64,000 nucleotides of DNA from Dendrobium chrysotoxum (Eukaryota; Streptophyta; Magnoliopsida; Asparagales; Orchidaceae): NCBI GenBank assembly GCA_019925795.1, contig CM034300.1, forward strand, positions 72,519,021-72,583,020, in the 5' to 3' direction. Below the pieces are notes generated by a model that did no database searches, was not told the origin of the DNA, and saw only the letters and a list, made by a program, of their open reading frames with translations. Shown in pieces: positions 11,291 through 22,984 of this stretch (its first letter is position 1; each line of letters starts with the position of its first letter). Position numbers and translations under genes: made by a program.

Positions 11291-14200
11291 TTAAAATTAT
11301 CCTATTTATAAATTTAGCAATCAAAACTTAAAAGCTGTTACAAGACCTTTAAGTGATCAATAAGTTACTATTGCTCAAAGAGCTACAATCAATAAGACAA
11401 AATAATATAAGAGTCAAAGATCCCTATCTAATTATAAAATGAAACAAAATAAAGAGAAATTTATAGAAGGTAGGCAAAAAGCCAGACCCTAAAATAAACA
11501 GCTCTTAGCTGAGATAGATAATAAGCTCAAACCAGAGGCCGTACCGAATAGAATGGAGATACTTTAAAGAGCATAGAGCCAAAAAGGATCCTGCAAGAGA
11601 ATGGTAACAAAACAACAAAAGAAAACTCTAGTGAACAATGCCCAAAGAGACCTGCAAAAAAAAAAAAAAAAACAACTGGCAAATAAAAGAGATCAGATAA
11701 GGAAAATACGCATGAGCTACCCGAAGCAAACCAAAGACCCCAGATTGAAGGTAACTAATAAAGAAGTCCAACAAATAACAAACCAAAAACCCAACGGAGA
11801 AACAACAACAAACCAAGCTCAACCACTCCCCATGAAAAATAGACAGCACTAGAGCAGCAGTCTGGACCAAGAACAACAGCCATATAACCAAGGAAGCAGA
11901 ACATCCATGCACAGAGAAACAGGCCCGACTCCCTAATAGGTTAATTGTATAAAAAGGATAATGAAATATGCCATATAAAATTAATGACAAGTTTAATAAA
12001 CATAGGCCCATTTTTATACAAAATGTATGATGGTATCCAACCCTAATATGTTGGACATAACATTTACTACATTTTGTAGCATGCTTAAATATATTTTTAT
12101 ATATAGCAACCTATATATGCTTTAATTTTTGTTTTAATTCATTGCCTTGGCATGATTGTATTTGAAGTTAATTTTCTTCAAAGTACTATATTATTAATTG
12201 ATTGCATTTAATTGTATTCATGTATAGATTTATTGGTTAAAAGCTACAAATATGAGAGTGGGTGCTTCAAGCCTTTTGTATTCCATAATATCAAAGGAAT
12301 GTTAAGCCTCTATGAGGCTTCATTTCTTGCTATGGATGGGGAAGACGAAATAGATGATGCTAAGGAATTTGCTCTAAAACATCTAAATGATTTTATTAGA
12401 TCAAATTCTTCAACAAATCCATCACATGCACGACACATAGCTATGGCTTTGGAGCTTCCTTTGCACCATAGAATTTCAAAGTTTCAGGCTCAAATGTTCA
12501 TCGAGCATTCTCGTCACATCGAAGAGATTAATGTGGACTCAATTGTGCTCGAGTTAGGTCAATTGGACTTCAACATGACTCAAAGCATTTACAAGAGGGA
12601 GCTCAAAGAGATTTCAAAGTACGTATTGTTAGAAATCATAAAAAACTAGCTAAATCTTTATTTGACTGAATTATAATGCTACTATAAATATATCTATGTA
12701 AAGTAAGAGAAGATATATATAACAATAAAAAAATTCCAAATAACGAGGATATATTAAACTTATAATTGCTATAGATTATATCATATTAGAAATTATAAAT
12801 GGCTACATCTTAATTTACTTAATTAAAGTATGATACAAGTACAAACATGCCTATATATCATCAATGCAAGAGAGTAATAAGAGAATTGCTAACAAGAATA
12901 TCAACAAAAAATAAAAATTAGTTATAGTATTAGCTATTATATATTTCTACTATAAATTTAAATCATATTTGATAATATTAATATGACAACGTATATAATA
13001 ACTTTAATAGCTATAACACATATAGCTTGATATTATTATTATTTTGGAATGAAAAATTAAGCTTTACATGTTCAAAGAATACTTCAGAAGCATATATTGA
13101 CATGTTGTGATCATGTTTTAGGTGGTGGACAAATGTAAGTAAATTATTCGATAGTAAGTTAAATTTTGCAAGAGATTGGCCAGTGGAGAGCTACTTCCTA
13201 GCTGTTGGTATGGCTGTCGAACCTCGGTTCTCAACATGCAGAATAGAACTTGCAAAAGCGTTATGCTTCATAAATGTTATAGACGATATCTATGACATCT
13301 ACGGTTTGTTGGATGAGCTTCAGCTCTTTACTGATGCCATTGATAGGTACATAATCGAAAAAACTTTTAGAATTACAAGTTATCTGTATGTTTATTATTT
13401 TTGGAATATATAATTCTTATTTAATATACTAATCGACTTAGGTAAATCCTGACGATGTATACAATTAATTATTTTACTTAAAGGCAAAATTGTGTTGCAT
13501 ATAAATCTTCAATTGATTTCATAGGTGGGAGTTTGCTTCAATCAAATCACTTCCTGAATACATGAAGATATGCGTCGAAGGACTTTTCAGCATGGTAAAC
13601 AGTCTTGCTAGCAAAATAAAGGAAGAGAAAGGGTTGGATGTCCTCCCAAATCTTAAAAGAGCGGTGAAGTTCTTACAACTTCTAAATAGACTTGATTTTT
13701 TTTTCTAGTTATAATTTTGCCTAAAATGCTTGAGAATATATTATTTTGTTTCAGTGGTTAGATTTATGCAAAGCATATATGGTGGAGGCAAGATGGTGTC
13801 ACACTGGATATTGCCCTACATTTAAAGAATATTTAGATAATGCATGGATTTCAGTTTCAACTCCTTTACTCTCAGTTATAGCACATTGCCTAAGTGAGAA
13901 TTTGACAAATTTATCACTAGAAAGCTTTGACTTCTATCCGAGCATTATTCGCCAATCATCTATTATTTTTCGGCTTTACAATGATTTAGGAACATCAAAG
14001 GTATTTATATTTCAAAATGAAAAATAATCCAGTCAGAATATCTTGATATTTTTTATATCATGATGAAGCAAATTTAATGCTTCATGTAGTATCCCTCAAT
14101 GAATCTAAATTCTAAAATAAAGTAATAAATTTAAAATATAAATATAGAAAATATTAAACATTCACAAGTACAATGCGAAGAAATTATTTGTTTAACAATG

Positions 14201-14672
14201 TAGTTTTATTATTCATTTAAATTTCGTTGTATTTATTGCCAAATTGTTCAGTTGTATTGAGGGATAATGCATGTCACATGAAATCAACAACACATGTAAT
14301 TTATTAAATGTTTTATTAATGATGATGAAGAAAAATCTATTTTTTTCATGCCTGTAGGGTGAGCTCCAAAGGGGAGATGTTTCAAAATCCATCCAATGTT
14401 ACATGAAAGAGAATCATGTTTCAGAATTGGTTGCACAAGAGTGCATATGGAATATTATAAAAAAATACTGGAAAGAACTGAATAGAGAATGGATAAAGGG
14501 CTCAAGATATGAAGAAACATTCAGAATGTTTGCAATAAACGTGCCACGAGCTGGTCACCTCATGTATTTGCAGTCAAATGATGGGAATATTGGTGTGCTT
14601 AATGTAGAGGAAATGAAGGGCAATATCATCTCACTTCTCCTTGAACCCATTTCACTCAAACAAGGTGTTTAA
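10386..14672 (+). CDS. TPS: TPS-b family terpene synthase (monoterpene-synthase type), 7 exons
   Basis: Exons: 10386-10634, 10729-10993, 12228-12618, 13122-13346, 13525-13663, 13755-14000, 14358-14672. All introns are GT-AG, phases agree, and 1830 nt give 609 residues, the usual length for a plastid monoterpene synthase. Residues 1-58 look like a transit peptide. RRX8W is at 59-69, DDIYD at 356-360 and NDLGTSKGE (NSE/DTE) at 499-507. Family role: Mg2+-dependent ionisation and cyclisation of a prenyl diphosphate, usually geranyl diphosphate, in plastids. The product cannot be predicted. Oddity: the RxR motif upstream of DDxxD (usually RDR) reads RDW at 319-321. Intron 2 (1.2 kb) holds a LINE fragment and a TA repeat. 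The ATG is the only one giving transit peptide plus RRX8W in frame. A truncated copy lies at 19381. Confidence 0.95.
11222..11287. repeat. (TA)n microsatellite in TPS intron 2
   Basis: About 33 TA units directly beside the 3' end of a reverse-oriented LINE fragment. It may represent that element's expanded tail. Confidence 0.95.
11288..11960 (-). mobile_element. LINE 3' end inside TPS intron 2
   Basis: On the - strand this reads T-rich 3' UTR ending with 'gtagctctttgagcaa' and 'aaaggtcttgtaac', matching the 3' end of the LINE at 50543-55308 and the fragment at 576-1395. A 127-codon open frame here (11628-12011, -) is hydrophobic UTR-derived sequence, not a protein. The element is antisense to the host gene, and no coding domain remains. 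Confidence 0.65.
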
Positions 14673-14722
14673 TAGTCGATTGTATTGGTAACTTATTTGT
14701 ACCAGAAAATTGAACTAAAATT

Positions 14723-14728
14723 AATAAA
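14723..14728 (+). terminator. Candidate polyadenylation signal of the TPS gene
   Basis: AATAAA about 50 bp past the TAA stop codon, in AT-rich sequence. This is a usual position for a plant near-upstream element. Confidence 0.45.
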
Positions 14729-14729
14729 T

Positions 14730-15184
14730 AATCTTTTAAATATATTGTATTTGGTTGAGAATATAATAAATTTCTAAATATGTGATAGTTATTTGCAGAG
14801 GTTTAACTGGTAGAATGAGAAATTGTGTTTTGTATTTTGGCGACGATAGATTACATACACACTTATGTGGGTAAATAAAGTTTAAAAGTCGGGATATAAA
14901 ATTATTTATTGAAAAATTTTAGGAAGAAAAAAAATTCAATGAATAGCCCTTAATGTTATTTTATATTGTGGTGGATGTGAATTGAAAGTTAGTTTGAAAA
15001 ACATTTTTTTAATGTGCACTCATAAATTTTTATTTGACGTAGCTGAGTGGATTCTGATTGAAGAACAATTTGTGCAATGTGTTTATTTTAGCAGGGTTTG
15101 CTGAAATATTAACATTATTAACTACTACTTTAAAACTGCAAAGAATGTGATTGTTAAAAACCTGAATAATTAATATAAGACGCT
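14730..15184. other. No recognisable feature
   Basis: AT-rich intergenic sequence downstream of the TPS gene with no ORF or motif. Confidence 0.6.
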
Positions 15185-15635
15185 ATTTTTTTTATGTATG
15201 CTACAGATTTCAAGCGGATTTATGACGGAAATTCCACCGCAAACAATAATATGGCACATATCTTTCGTTAATTGCCGTGGAAATATCCGCCGAAACTTGC
15301 AACAGAAATTTCCACGGCAATTGACGATGTCAAGTATAACGGATGTAAACGTCATAAGAGCGCCACAAACTGTGGTGGTACTTCCACCGCAAATCCAACG
15401 TTATTTGCGGCGGAATTTGCGGCAACTTTCTAATATGTGCACATCTTTTTTTAGAGTTTAAATCCGTTATAAATCCGTTGCAAAATATTTGCAAAGGATT
15501 ATGTCCAACACAAATATTTTTCCGACACAATTTTTAGCGTCGGAATATAATTCTCCGCAAAGCTTATTTAGTGACGAATTTGACTTGTTTTGCGGCGTAT
15601 TTTTTCGCCGAAATTTGCTTACTTTTCTATTGTGT
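15185..15635. mobile_element. CACTA-like non-autonomous element
   Basis: Dense in 'ttgcggcgg', 'tccgccg' and 'gcggaattt' subterminal-type words, and ends 'cttttctattgtgtc', a degraded form of a CACTA terminus. It contains a perfect 15-bp inverted repeat (15270-15284 with 15308-15322, 'aattgccgtggaaat'). No transposase is present. The superfamily is tentative. Confidence 0.45.
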
Positions 15636-16179
15636 CATCCAAGTCGAGCCTGTTAAATATGACGAGAACAATATTTTTTTTTGAGACATTTAGACCAACT
15701 AAGGAATACTCATACATGCATCATATATGTAAAACTTGAACCAAAATTCTCTTAATTTGTAGCCAAAACTTTCAACAAATAAACTAAAATGAGCAGCATG
15801 TCACGAGAATAATCACTCCAAGATTCTAGTGAAATGTGGATGGAGACTCGAAATTTGTGAGCCACGCATCGTATGCCTAGGATTCAGTAGACAAAATAAA
15901 TTATTTTATAGTTGTGTTTTTCTTGCATGAGCCTTTGATTATTGCCAATTGTGGGGTGCTTTCCCAGTTTGCTTGCGTAACTAATAATTTAAATCAATTG
16001 ATCAAGTAAATTTTTTAACGTGAACTGTTTCAGATAGTTACAAAGTATATGAGAGAATATGTATTACATTTTACGATAATTTAAAAAATGTAGATACATA
16101 ACTTGTATTTGTCTCATTTATTTAATTAATTAATATATAATTAATCATTTTTAGTGACACATGTGCTTCAACCCTGCAA
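15636..16179. other. No recognisable feature
   Basis: AT-rich intergenic sequence. Nothing is supported. Confidence 0.55.
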
Positions 16180-17396
16180 CATCACCTTTTCTCTCGCTCA
16201 CTCTACTAGGGCTTCGTCCTAGCCACCTCTTCTCATCGGAGTGAATCTCCTCGCTGTCTAGAACCGTTTGATCAGGGAAGTCCTCTCTTCCTTCCTTCCT
16301 ATCTTTTCAAGTTCATTGTGTTTTTTTTTGGATGGTGCCGCTATTTCCTTTACCTTGATCTTTCCACCTTTGATTTGTTTGAATGGCGGTTAATCAAGTG
16401 TGCTTAAGAGATCTTGGCTTCCACAATGGCAATACAAACTCTATACCGTTTGTTGATGCCCTATCGGGCTCCTCTTTGGTTTTTTTCTAGGATGTTAAAT
16501 CTATGACTTTTTGAGGGTTGTCATCGCTCTGGATTTCTGAAGATAAGGTTTTGGCTCTTGCAGCACCATTTGAATTTTCTTTGGTTGGTAAATCTCATAA
16601 TCTTAGGCCTTTTTAGCCTCAATTCGAAAGTTTTCTTTAACCTAAAACGTAAGTTGATTTTTCGGTTACTCTTTTAGATCCAAGGCATATTTTGATAAAA
16701 CTTACAAACAATATGGACTACTGTCGAATTTTTTCCCATCACTCATATTTTGTTAACAGTTACTTTATGAAATTGATTAAATAGTCTCATACTCTTGATA
16801 TCTCTAGGAAATCCCCTGTCATCTCTATTTGGGTTTCATTTTCTAATCTACGACCTCATTTGTTTTCTTCTCGTATCTTGCACGGGCTTGGTTTGTTATT
16901 TCGTCATCCCCTTCAAACTAATAATGCAACTTCGATCAGCTCTCGTCCCTCGGTTGGTCGAGTTTTACTTGAACTAGATATCACTAAAAGATATCTTGAT
17001 AATGTGATGATTGTGCTTGAAAAGTTTCGGTATATTCAAAATGCTTTGATGGAGAATTTTTTTTCTTTTTGTGATCATTGCAAATTGCTGGGACATTTAA
17101 AAATGAAATGCTCTGTCCTTCATTCTCATTTAGAAAAGGAAATGACGATTTACCCCAAACCGGTAACTATTGTCGATAAGGAAAATTCTTGTTTTGATCC
17201 CCTGGTTGATGCCCCACCTCCGTTTAGTTCTCCTGTTGGTGTGAACATTGTGGATGAAATAAATGCTATGGTTGTTTCTCCTCTATTAGTTCCTATTATT
17301 AATAACTCTGCAAATGAATTTTCTCCACCTCTCATTATGAATTATGTGGCTCATCTTTCGGGCAAGGAAGTTGATGGGGATAAATTGTTGAGTTAG
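16180..17396 (+). pseudogene. LINE ORF1 remnant (DUF4283 domain plus CCHC zinc knuckle)
   Basis: After a candidate start ATGGCGGTTAATC (16384) the frame reads an ORF1-like protein with stops. A block around 'LLDPRHILIKL' (about 16672-16704) and 'ISIWVSFSNLRPHLF' (about 16818-16862) matches the DUF4283 region of plant LINE ORF1/gag-like proteins. A zinc knuckle CDHCKLLGHLKMKC (CX2CX4HX4C) follows at about 17071-17112. The longest open part is 16860-17396. The endonuclease/RT ORF that should follow is missing, so this is a truncated LINE. Confidence 0.8.
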
Positions 17397-18224
17397 AAGA
17401 GCAATTTTTTCTGACCTAGGGAACTTTCTATAGCATTGATGGCATCTACTTTTTATTTTGTCAAAGATAAATGTTGATTTATTATCATATTTTTCATGGT
17501 TAAATGATGAAGTTCATTTTTGAGTTGAAGGGTGCGTGACCGGTTTGTAAGTAGAAATCTCATGTCAATGATTAATCATATTTCATGGCTAGTATCAAGA
17601 TTAAGAATGTAAGGAAATAGTAATGCAGAGATAACAGAATAAAGGGCTGCAGAAAGATTCTAATCAATAAGCATCAATTGGTTGTAGTTTCAATTGGAAG
17701 ATGGAATTCCATCAGTTGCCTGGACAGTTGGAGGTACCATCAAGAAATCCTTCAAACCCACTAGCTTTGGAGACTTTGAGAACTTCATAGTGTTAAGTAG
17801 GGTGATAATTTGAAGTTAGAGGAGTATGAATAATATTTTTCATATTTTTCATAAGAAACTTCAACTGGGCTGGAATGTGAACCTTTGTAGAATCTGTGTG
17901 TGAATTTTCTTCCATTGATGTGTTGGAAAAGGAAGATGTAGAGGCGATCATTGAATGATGATAATCCATTGAAAAAATGTTTCACAGAGAAATTAGAAAC
18001 TGCTGTAAAGAAATGGTTGATACCATAAAAGAATACTTATACATATTAGTATAATTATTCTATAGATGAGAGAAGCAAGAGCTGAACATTGTTCAACATC
18101 TGTATAACAACGGAGTTAACACCAAGATACAGGAATTCAATAAATTGGAATTAAAGAAAATATATTTGTATATAAATTGTGATTTTCATTCGCACATCAA
18201 TTTTAGATACAAGTATGTGTTGGG
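17397..18224. other. No recognisable gene
   Basis: Non-coding sequence after the LINE remnant, with short ORFs only. A GA/TT-rich stretch at 17640-17990 could be retroelement-derived, but no domain is recognised. Confidence 0.5.
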
Positions 18225-18800
18225 AGTGGAAGTAAACCACACAATGAGACAAACAAGAAAATAAAAATATAGTGAAATTATAAAGAACACCACAATTAAA
18301 TGTGGAAAAACCCGAAACTTATAAAAAAACTACAGAGCCACACCAGACCAAAAAATCCACTATGAAAAGTGGAAGAAATTTGTGCAGATCCCTCTTCTCT
18401 CTCACTCTCTCTTTGCTTTTCTTCTCTCTAACTCTCTCTTTGCTTCTCTTCTATCTTACAACATTCATATACAAGAAAAAATAAAGATATACAATACGTA
18501 CAAGTAGGAGACACCACCATTAAGAAAAATGAGAAAGAAAAACTATCAAGCAGGCCTCGCAGCATTGCAGTGTTAGTTTAGAGCACTGTGACGCTCAATG
18601 CACTATCTCCAATATGCCTAATAGTGCCGCAACGCCAGATCTTGAAGGTTGTAGTGATCTACTCTCTATCATTTCTCCAAGCAAACTATGCAGTGCCAGG
18701 GCACTCGGGTACGTAACGCCAGGGAACTCGGGTTCACAGCATCGGGGCGCTCGGGTACATAGCAACGGGGCGCCGGGAAAATGACTTGTGATCATTAGGG
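18225..18800 (-). mobile_element. LTR-like sequence
   Basis: Contains 'caccacaattaaatgtgg' followed by 'aaaacccgaaac' and a CT-rich leader near 18390-18470, in the style of a reversed Copia LTR. It ends in a GC-rich block with repeated 'gcgccggg', 'gcactcgggtac' and 'gtaacgccaggg' words (18540-18790). Boundaries are unresolved and there is no coding region. Confidence 0.4.
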
Positions 18801-19380
18801 TTAATGGAAATTATATTACCTTTACTAAGTTTGGTAGCCAAGTACATCATGCTACATAATAAATGAGAAAAATAACCCCTCATGTCTATTATTTTAGTTA
18901 GGCTAATTACCATTTAATCATTGGAGGATTTAATAAAAATAATAAATAAATATTTTTAGCCAATAAGTGGTTAGATTTAAAGATAGACGTTTATCCAATA
19001 TCACAAATAACCATTTATAAATTTTAAAATATAAAATTAGAACTAATTAAAATGTTTAAAAATAAATAAAAGTTAATACAATTGTTTATAGAAACACCTA
19101 CATAAATTAGTCAAGCATTTAGATGAAGCAGGCCAGCTGAAGACTGCGCATGAAAAAAAAATGTTTTCCATATTCAAGAAAATACAAATTAACATTCTTT
19201 AAACAAAGCAAATATTTAATCTTAATATGTAAATATGGCATTAAGTAAATAGGTGACAAGCAATTGACTTATAAATTATCTGAATTAACAACTACTTCAG
19301 CCTTCAGGGTAGGGGATTCGAACCAACCTGTGTTTGGACTCATTACTGATTCCCCCTCTAAGTTTTCTTCAACAGGAAGA
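18801..19380. other. Upstream sequence of the TPS pseudogene
   Basis: AT-rich. A short stretch near 19140-19185 ('gcgcatg...atgttttccatattcaag') resembles the functional gene's upstream region at 10170-10195 ('cgcatgcaaaatgcttttcgcattcaag'), so it probably descends from the same promoter. Nothing else is recognised. Confidence 0.4.
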
Positions 19381-19784
19381 ATGAACTGCCTCCCTACTTT
19401 TTCAAATCTTTATCTTTCTAATGATTTTTTATATAATTATGGCTACTTCCTGCCATTAAAAATATAGCATAGCGCTCAATCCTTCTCATCAACTCCATAC
19501 CTTCGCCTTCACAAGAAATGTTACTCTGTTGCATCGAACTCTTCCACTTCCCTTCAAAGAACAACAAATTATTAGTCGAGCTCATGGGATGACAATCAAA
19601 TACAGACTCTGAATGCTACTACTTTCACTGTAATATACATTAATGTTGCTCATATCTCTTTTTGTTCTTGTTTTATTTAGCTCATTGGATTATATTTGTT
19701 ATGTATCACATGTATATATTACTTTCACTATAAAGAGAAGAGAGAAGCTGAAGGAGGAAGTTAGGTGTCTTATTAAGGAGAAGA
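19381..19784 (+). pseudogene. Truncated terpene synthase pseudogene (exon 1, intron 1, start of exon 2)
   Basis: Exon 1 (19381-19629) is the same 249-nt length as exon 1 of the intact gene and keeps the GT donor. Codon 29 is TAG (19465-19467) where the intact gene has CAA. Codon 65 is TAG (19573-19575) where it has CAG. Residue 59 is Gln instead of the first Arg of RRX8W. The intron-1 acceptor and the first codons of exon 2 are lost. Exon 2 is recognisable as KRREKLKEEVRCLIKEK until about 19784, where minisatellite sequence takes over. It is a dead duplicate. Confidence 0.92.
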
Positions 19785-19995
19785 ACCACCCTCACCCGTC
19801 GACTACGGTCCTCCGACCACTATCGCTTGACTATGGTCCCTTTGACCTCTATTGCCCAACTACGGTCTTTCCGACTTTTGTTGATCGACGATGGTCCCTT
19901 CGACCACCCTTGCCCGACTATAGTCCTACTGATCTCAGCTACCCTACCACAGTCTCTCAGGCCATCGTCTCCCGACCATAATCCGACCAACCAAA
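19785..19995. repeat. C-rich half of the module minisatellite, fused to the TPS pseudogene
   Basis: About seven ~30-bp units of the type 'cgactacggtcctccgacca' with no G-rich partner half. It is the same family as 5700-6440, 23520-24250 and 30180-30930. Confidence 0.85.
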
Positions 19996-20043
19996 TAAAC
20001 AAGCCAATGAACTCTTCAGAATAGTTCTCATGCCATTGGATTC

Positions 20044-20345
20044 ACTACTAAAAAAATGATGTTTTTGTAGTAGTTCACATGAGCCGTTTGAAAACCACTA
20101 TTATAGGTAAGTTTAGGCAGCATTTTAATCCGCCGCTAAGTGTCAGGTCTAAACTGTTATTTTTACTCACCTTTAATCCTTTCCATCATTTCCCCACTCG
20201 ATCAAGCCCTAGCCGTCACGTGCGCGATATCCTCCTCATGCAAGCATCTACTCATGCAACTACTTCCCTGATTTAAATCAAGCCCTAGCCGTCTCACGAG
20301 CTTCTCCTCACACGATCTTCTCCCGAGCCGGCGACTGAGTCAAAT
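20044..20345 (+). mobile_element. CACTA-like element terminus
   Basis: Begins CACTACTAAAAAAATGATG with 'tttttgtagtag' close behind, then CACTA-style subterminal words ('accactattataggtaag', 'atccgccgctaa'). Downstream, 'atcaagccctagccgtc' occurs twice (about 20201 and 20277), which may be captured host 5' UTR-like DNA. No transposase is present. Confidence 0.5.
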
Positions 20346-20884
20346 TCTTTTTTGAATGATTGTTTTGGATGGCATAACGGTACATTCGTTCCACAAGACA
20401 TTTATGTTTTCTTAGCCTCTTTTATCAGGATCAAAATTTATACCTAACAACACATCGTTTAGACATGGCAAGAACTTTAAATTTCAGCAGAGAAAATAAA
20501 CTTTGCGCTTCTCTTTAAAACATAAAGTTTGAATGCTCTAATCCAGCTAATTGCATTGATATATTCTTAAGAAATTCTAAAAGACCACATAAAACTTGAT
20601 TGTTTTCTTTTTCATGCATTCTAAAGATGGACTATTCCAGAATTTTTTTTTCATTCTTAGCATTGGTAGATCGAAGAAAAGTGCAGCATTCTTAGTTTAA
20701 GGTTTGGTTTGGGACGATGTGTTTATTGATTTTTAAAATAGCTTTTTAGTATAAAAATTAAAAAAATTTTTACTAAAAAGTTGCTTTAAGAAGAAAATAT
20801 ATGAATCAAATAGATTATAGATATTTTTTTGTCTAATAAGAATAAAATCATGAAGAGTTTAATTTATTCTGATATTTTAAAGCG
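20346..20884. other. Mostly unassigned; MITE fragment near 20697-20815
   Basis: No gene. The stretch from 'taaggtttggtttggga' to 'aaaaagttgctttaagaag' resembles the MITE at 32609-32809. Confidence 0.45.
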
Positions 20885-21359
20885 TTAAATTTTAAGAAAA
20901 CTCTTAATTAAGAAGGATTTTTGAATGAGAGAATATGTACTTAAAAAACATATTGAGTGGAGTTCGAAGGATTAGGAGCATCTAACTCTGAACATTAGGA
21001 CGCTCAAAGACATTGCTACAAGTTGGCCTATTATATTTTAAAAATAGAGTTAAATTAAGTTGCTCGAGTTATTAACCATGAGATTTAGATTTTTCTAATC
21101 CATAATGACGTCATTATTATGAAGTAGCCGCGGGTGAGGACTTATAACATCAAAATAAATATATGTAGAAATGCAAAGAAACTTGGATTGATTATTTTGA
21201 AAATATTAGCTTAGAGAGATATTGTATATTAATTATTTTAAGAAAGGTCAGTTTAGATTGAAAATTTGAAGCGGTTCGGTGATTTTAGATTTTTTTAACA
21301 ACTGTACTATATATTGATATTTGTATGTATAAGATAAACCTAAAATTTATTAATTTATC

Positions 21360-21416
<57 letters not shown>

Positions 21417-21427
21417 TTTTTAAAAAT

Positions 21428-21715
21428 ATTATATACATTTAGCGAGGGCTTAAACCACCACTATTCTGGAGATATAGTGGCCGTTTAAACCGCTGCTATT
21501 CTGGACCTATAACAGTGATTTAAATCGTTGCTACGACTCCATAATAGTGGTGGTTTAAATCACGGCTAAAAAGGAATGCTTAAATATCTACCCCACCGTT
21601 TGCAAAACCGTTGCTAAAACTCATTGCAGCGAATACTAATTACAGTGATCGTACAATGGTTTTCAAACCGCTGCATGATATTTTTGGCTGCCAAAACTAT
21701 TGCAAAAGTCATTTT
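21428..21715. repeat. CACTA-like subterminal repeat block (copy 2)
   Basis: Units 'gtttaaaccgctgctatt' and 'ctattctgga', ending 'gcaaaagtcatttttttgta'. Counterpart of 1983-2290 and 27255-27545. Confidence 0.5.
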
Positions 21716-22232
21716 TTTGTAAAGTCTTCCAACTCCAGCCATATAAGCTTATCTATACGATGTATATTTCCTTCAGTGTGCCAATGTCTTCCCCTGAGGA
21801 AGAGCATCATTTGTAATCAATGATAAATAGTAGTGGAATCATTTCAACTGGACGAGACTCTATGATTTTTCCAATTTTGAAGGTTTTTCGTGTAAAAAAA
21901 AACTAGTCTCTTATAACTCTTGCACCCTCATGTATGTCTTATCTGTGTCTATGTTAGATCTTTGTACAAAACTAGGATGTTAAACTTTATATCTTTCTAA
22001 GGATGTGAATGTTCCGACATACAACAAGTAGACTTCTGCAACTTTAAATATAAAGACATATTATTTCAACTAGGCTAGAGACATGATTTTTTTACTTCTC
22101 GAATTTCTGTCGAAAAAACTTTGATGCGTCATACATTGTTCTATTTTATATAAATGTGTTGGATCTTATTATAAAGTTATGACATAAAACTTTAATTTCA
22201 TTGTAGCATATTTCGTAGCATGTAACATTAAT

Positions 22233-22266
<34 letters not shown>

Positions 22267-22487
22267 TATTAATTAAATTTAGATAAATTACAACTATCAA
22301 AACTTTATTATTATTTTTAAAAAATCATTTTTATATTTTATTATTATTATTAAAAAATAAAATAAAATTCTCAATTGTATAATATCAATATTTTCAAACA
22401 TATTTTATCCAGAAATAAAACATCGAACACATTTCTCTAATTTCACATATAACTGATTTGAGTTTATCACTGTTTAATTATTTAATA

Positions 22488-22526
<39 letters not shown>

Positions 22527-22619
22527 TAAATCTAAGGACAAAATATAGCATGCCTATCGATGATGGGAGAATTTTTTAGAAAACTATATGATGCCACAAC
22601 TCCAGATATTTAGGAGGTG

Positions 22620-22860
22620 AAGCGAGTGAGCCAAAGGCTCCTTGCTTCTTTAATTATTTTGCTAGATTGATGCCTTAACTCCCTAAGAGGATGCATGAGG
22701 TGTAATGGGATACAGTCCATTGGAGGCGAAGTGAAATGTTCTTCAAATCCTTGATTTGAAAGCCATGAGAATTAAATAAAACATAATAGTTAGATGTGAG
22801 TTGTTTGACAGATAAGAGGTTTTGAGCAGGATTAGGAACATGATATAAAGTTTTTTTTTA
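22620..22860 (-). pseudogene. Copia GAG-pre-integrase fragment (module copy 2)
   Basis: Degraded equivalent of 29180-29440, disrupted by small deletions. Confidence 0.55.
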
Positions 22861-22984
22861 ATAATTTTTTTATGTAAAAGTTAAAACCCAATGTAGGAGT
22901 AGCTTACATGACAATATAGGAAGAATACCTTGACCATTTCCAATAAAAAACTATGATATTCTTGAAACAGCTAAACTGATTGTA

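Noticed and set aside
11628..12011. 127-codon ORF on the - strand in the TPS intron
   Set aside because: T-rich LINE 3' UTR read on its sense strand. It has hydrophobic low-complexity translation and no domain.
19300..19330. tRNA-like B-box ('ggttcgaatcccc' on the - strand)
   Set aside because: No matching A-box, acceptor stem or anticodon arm could be folded around it.
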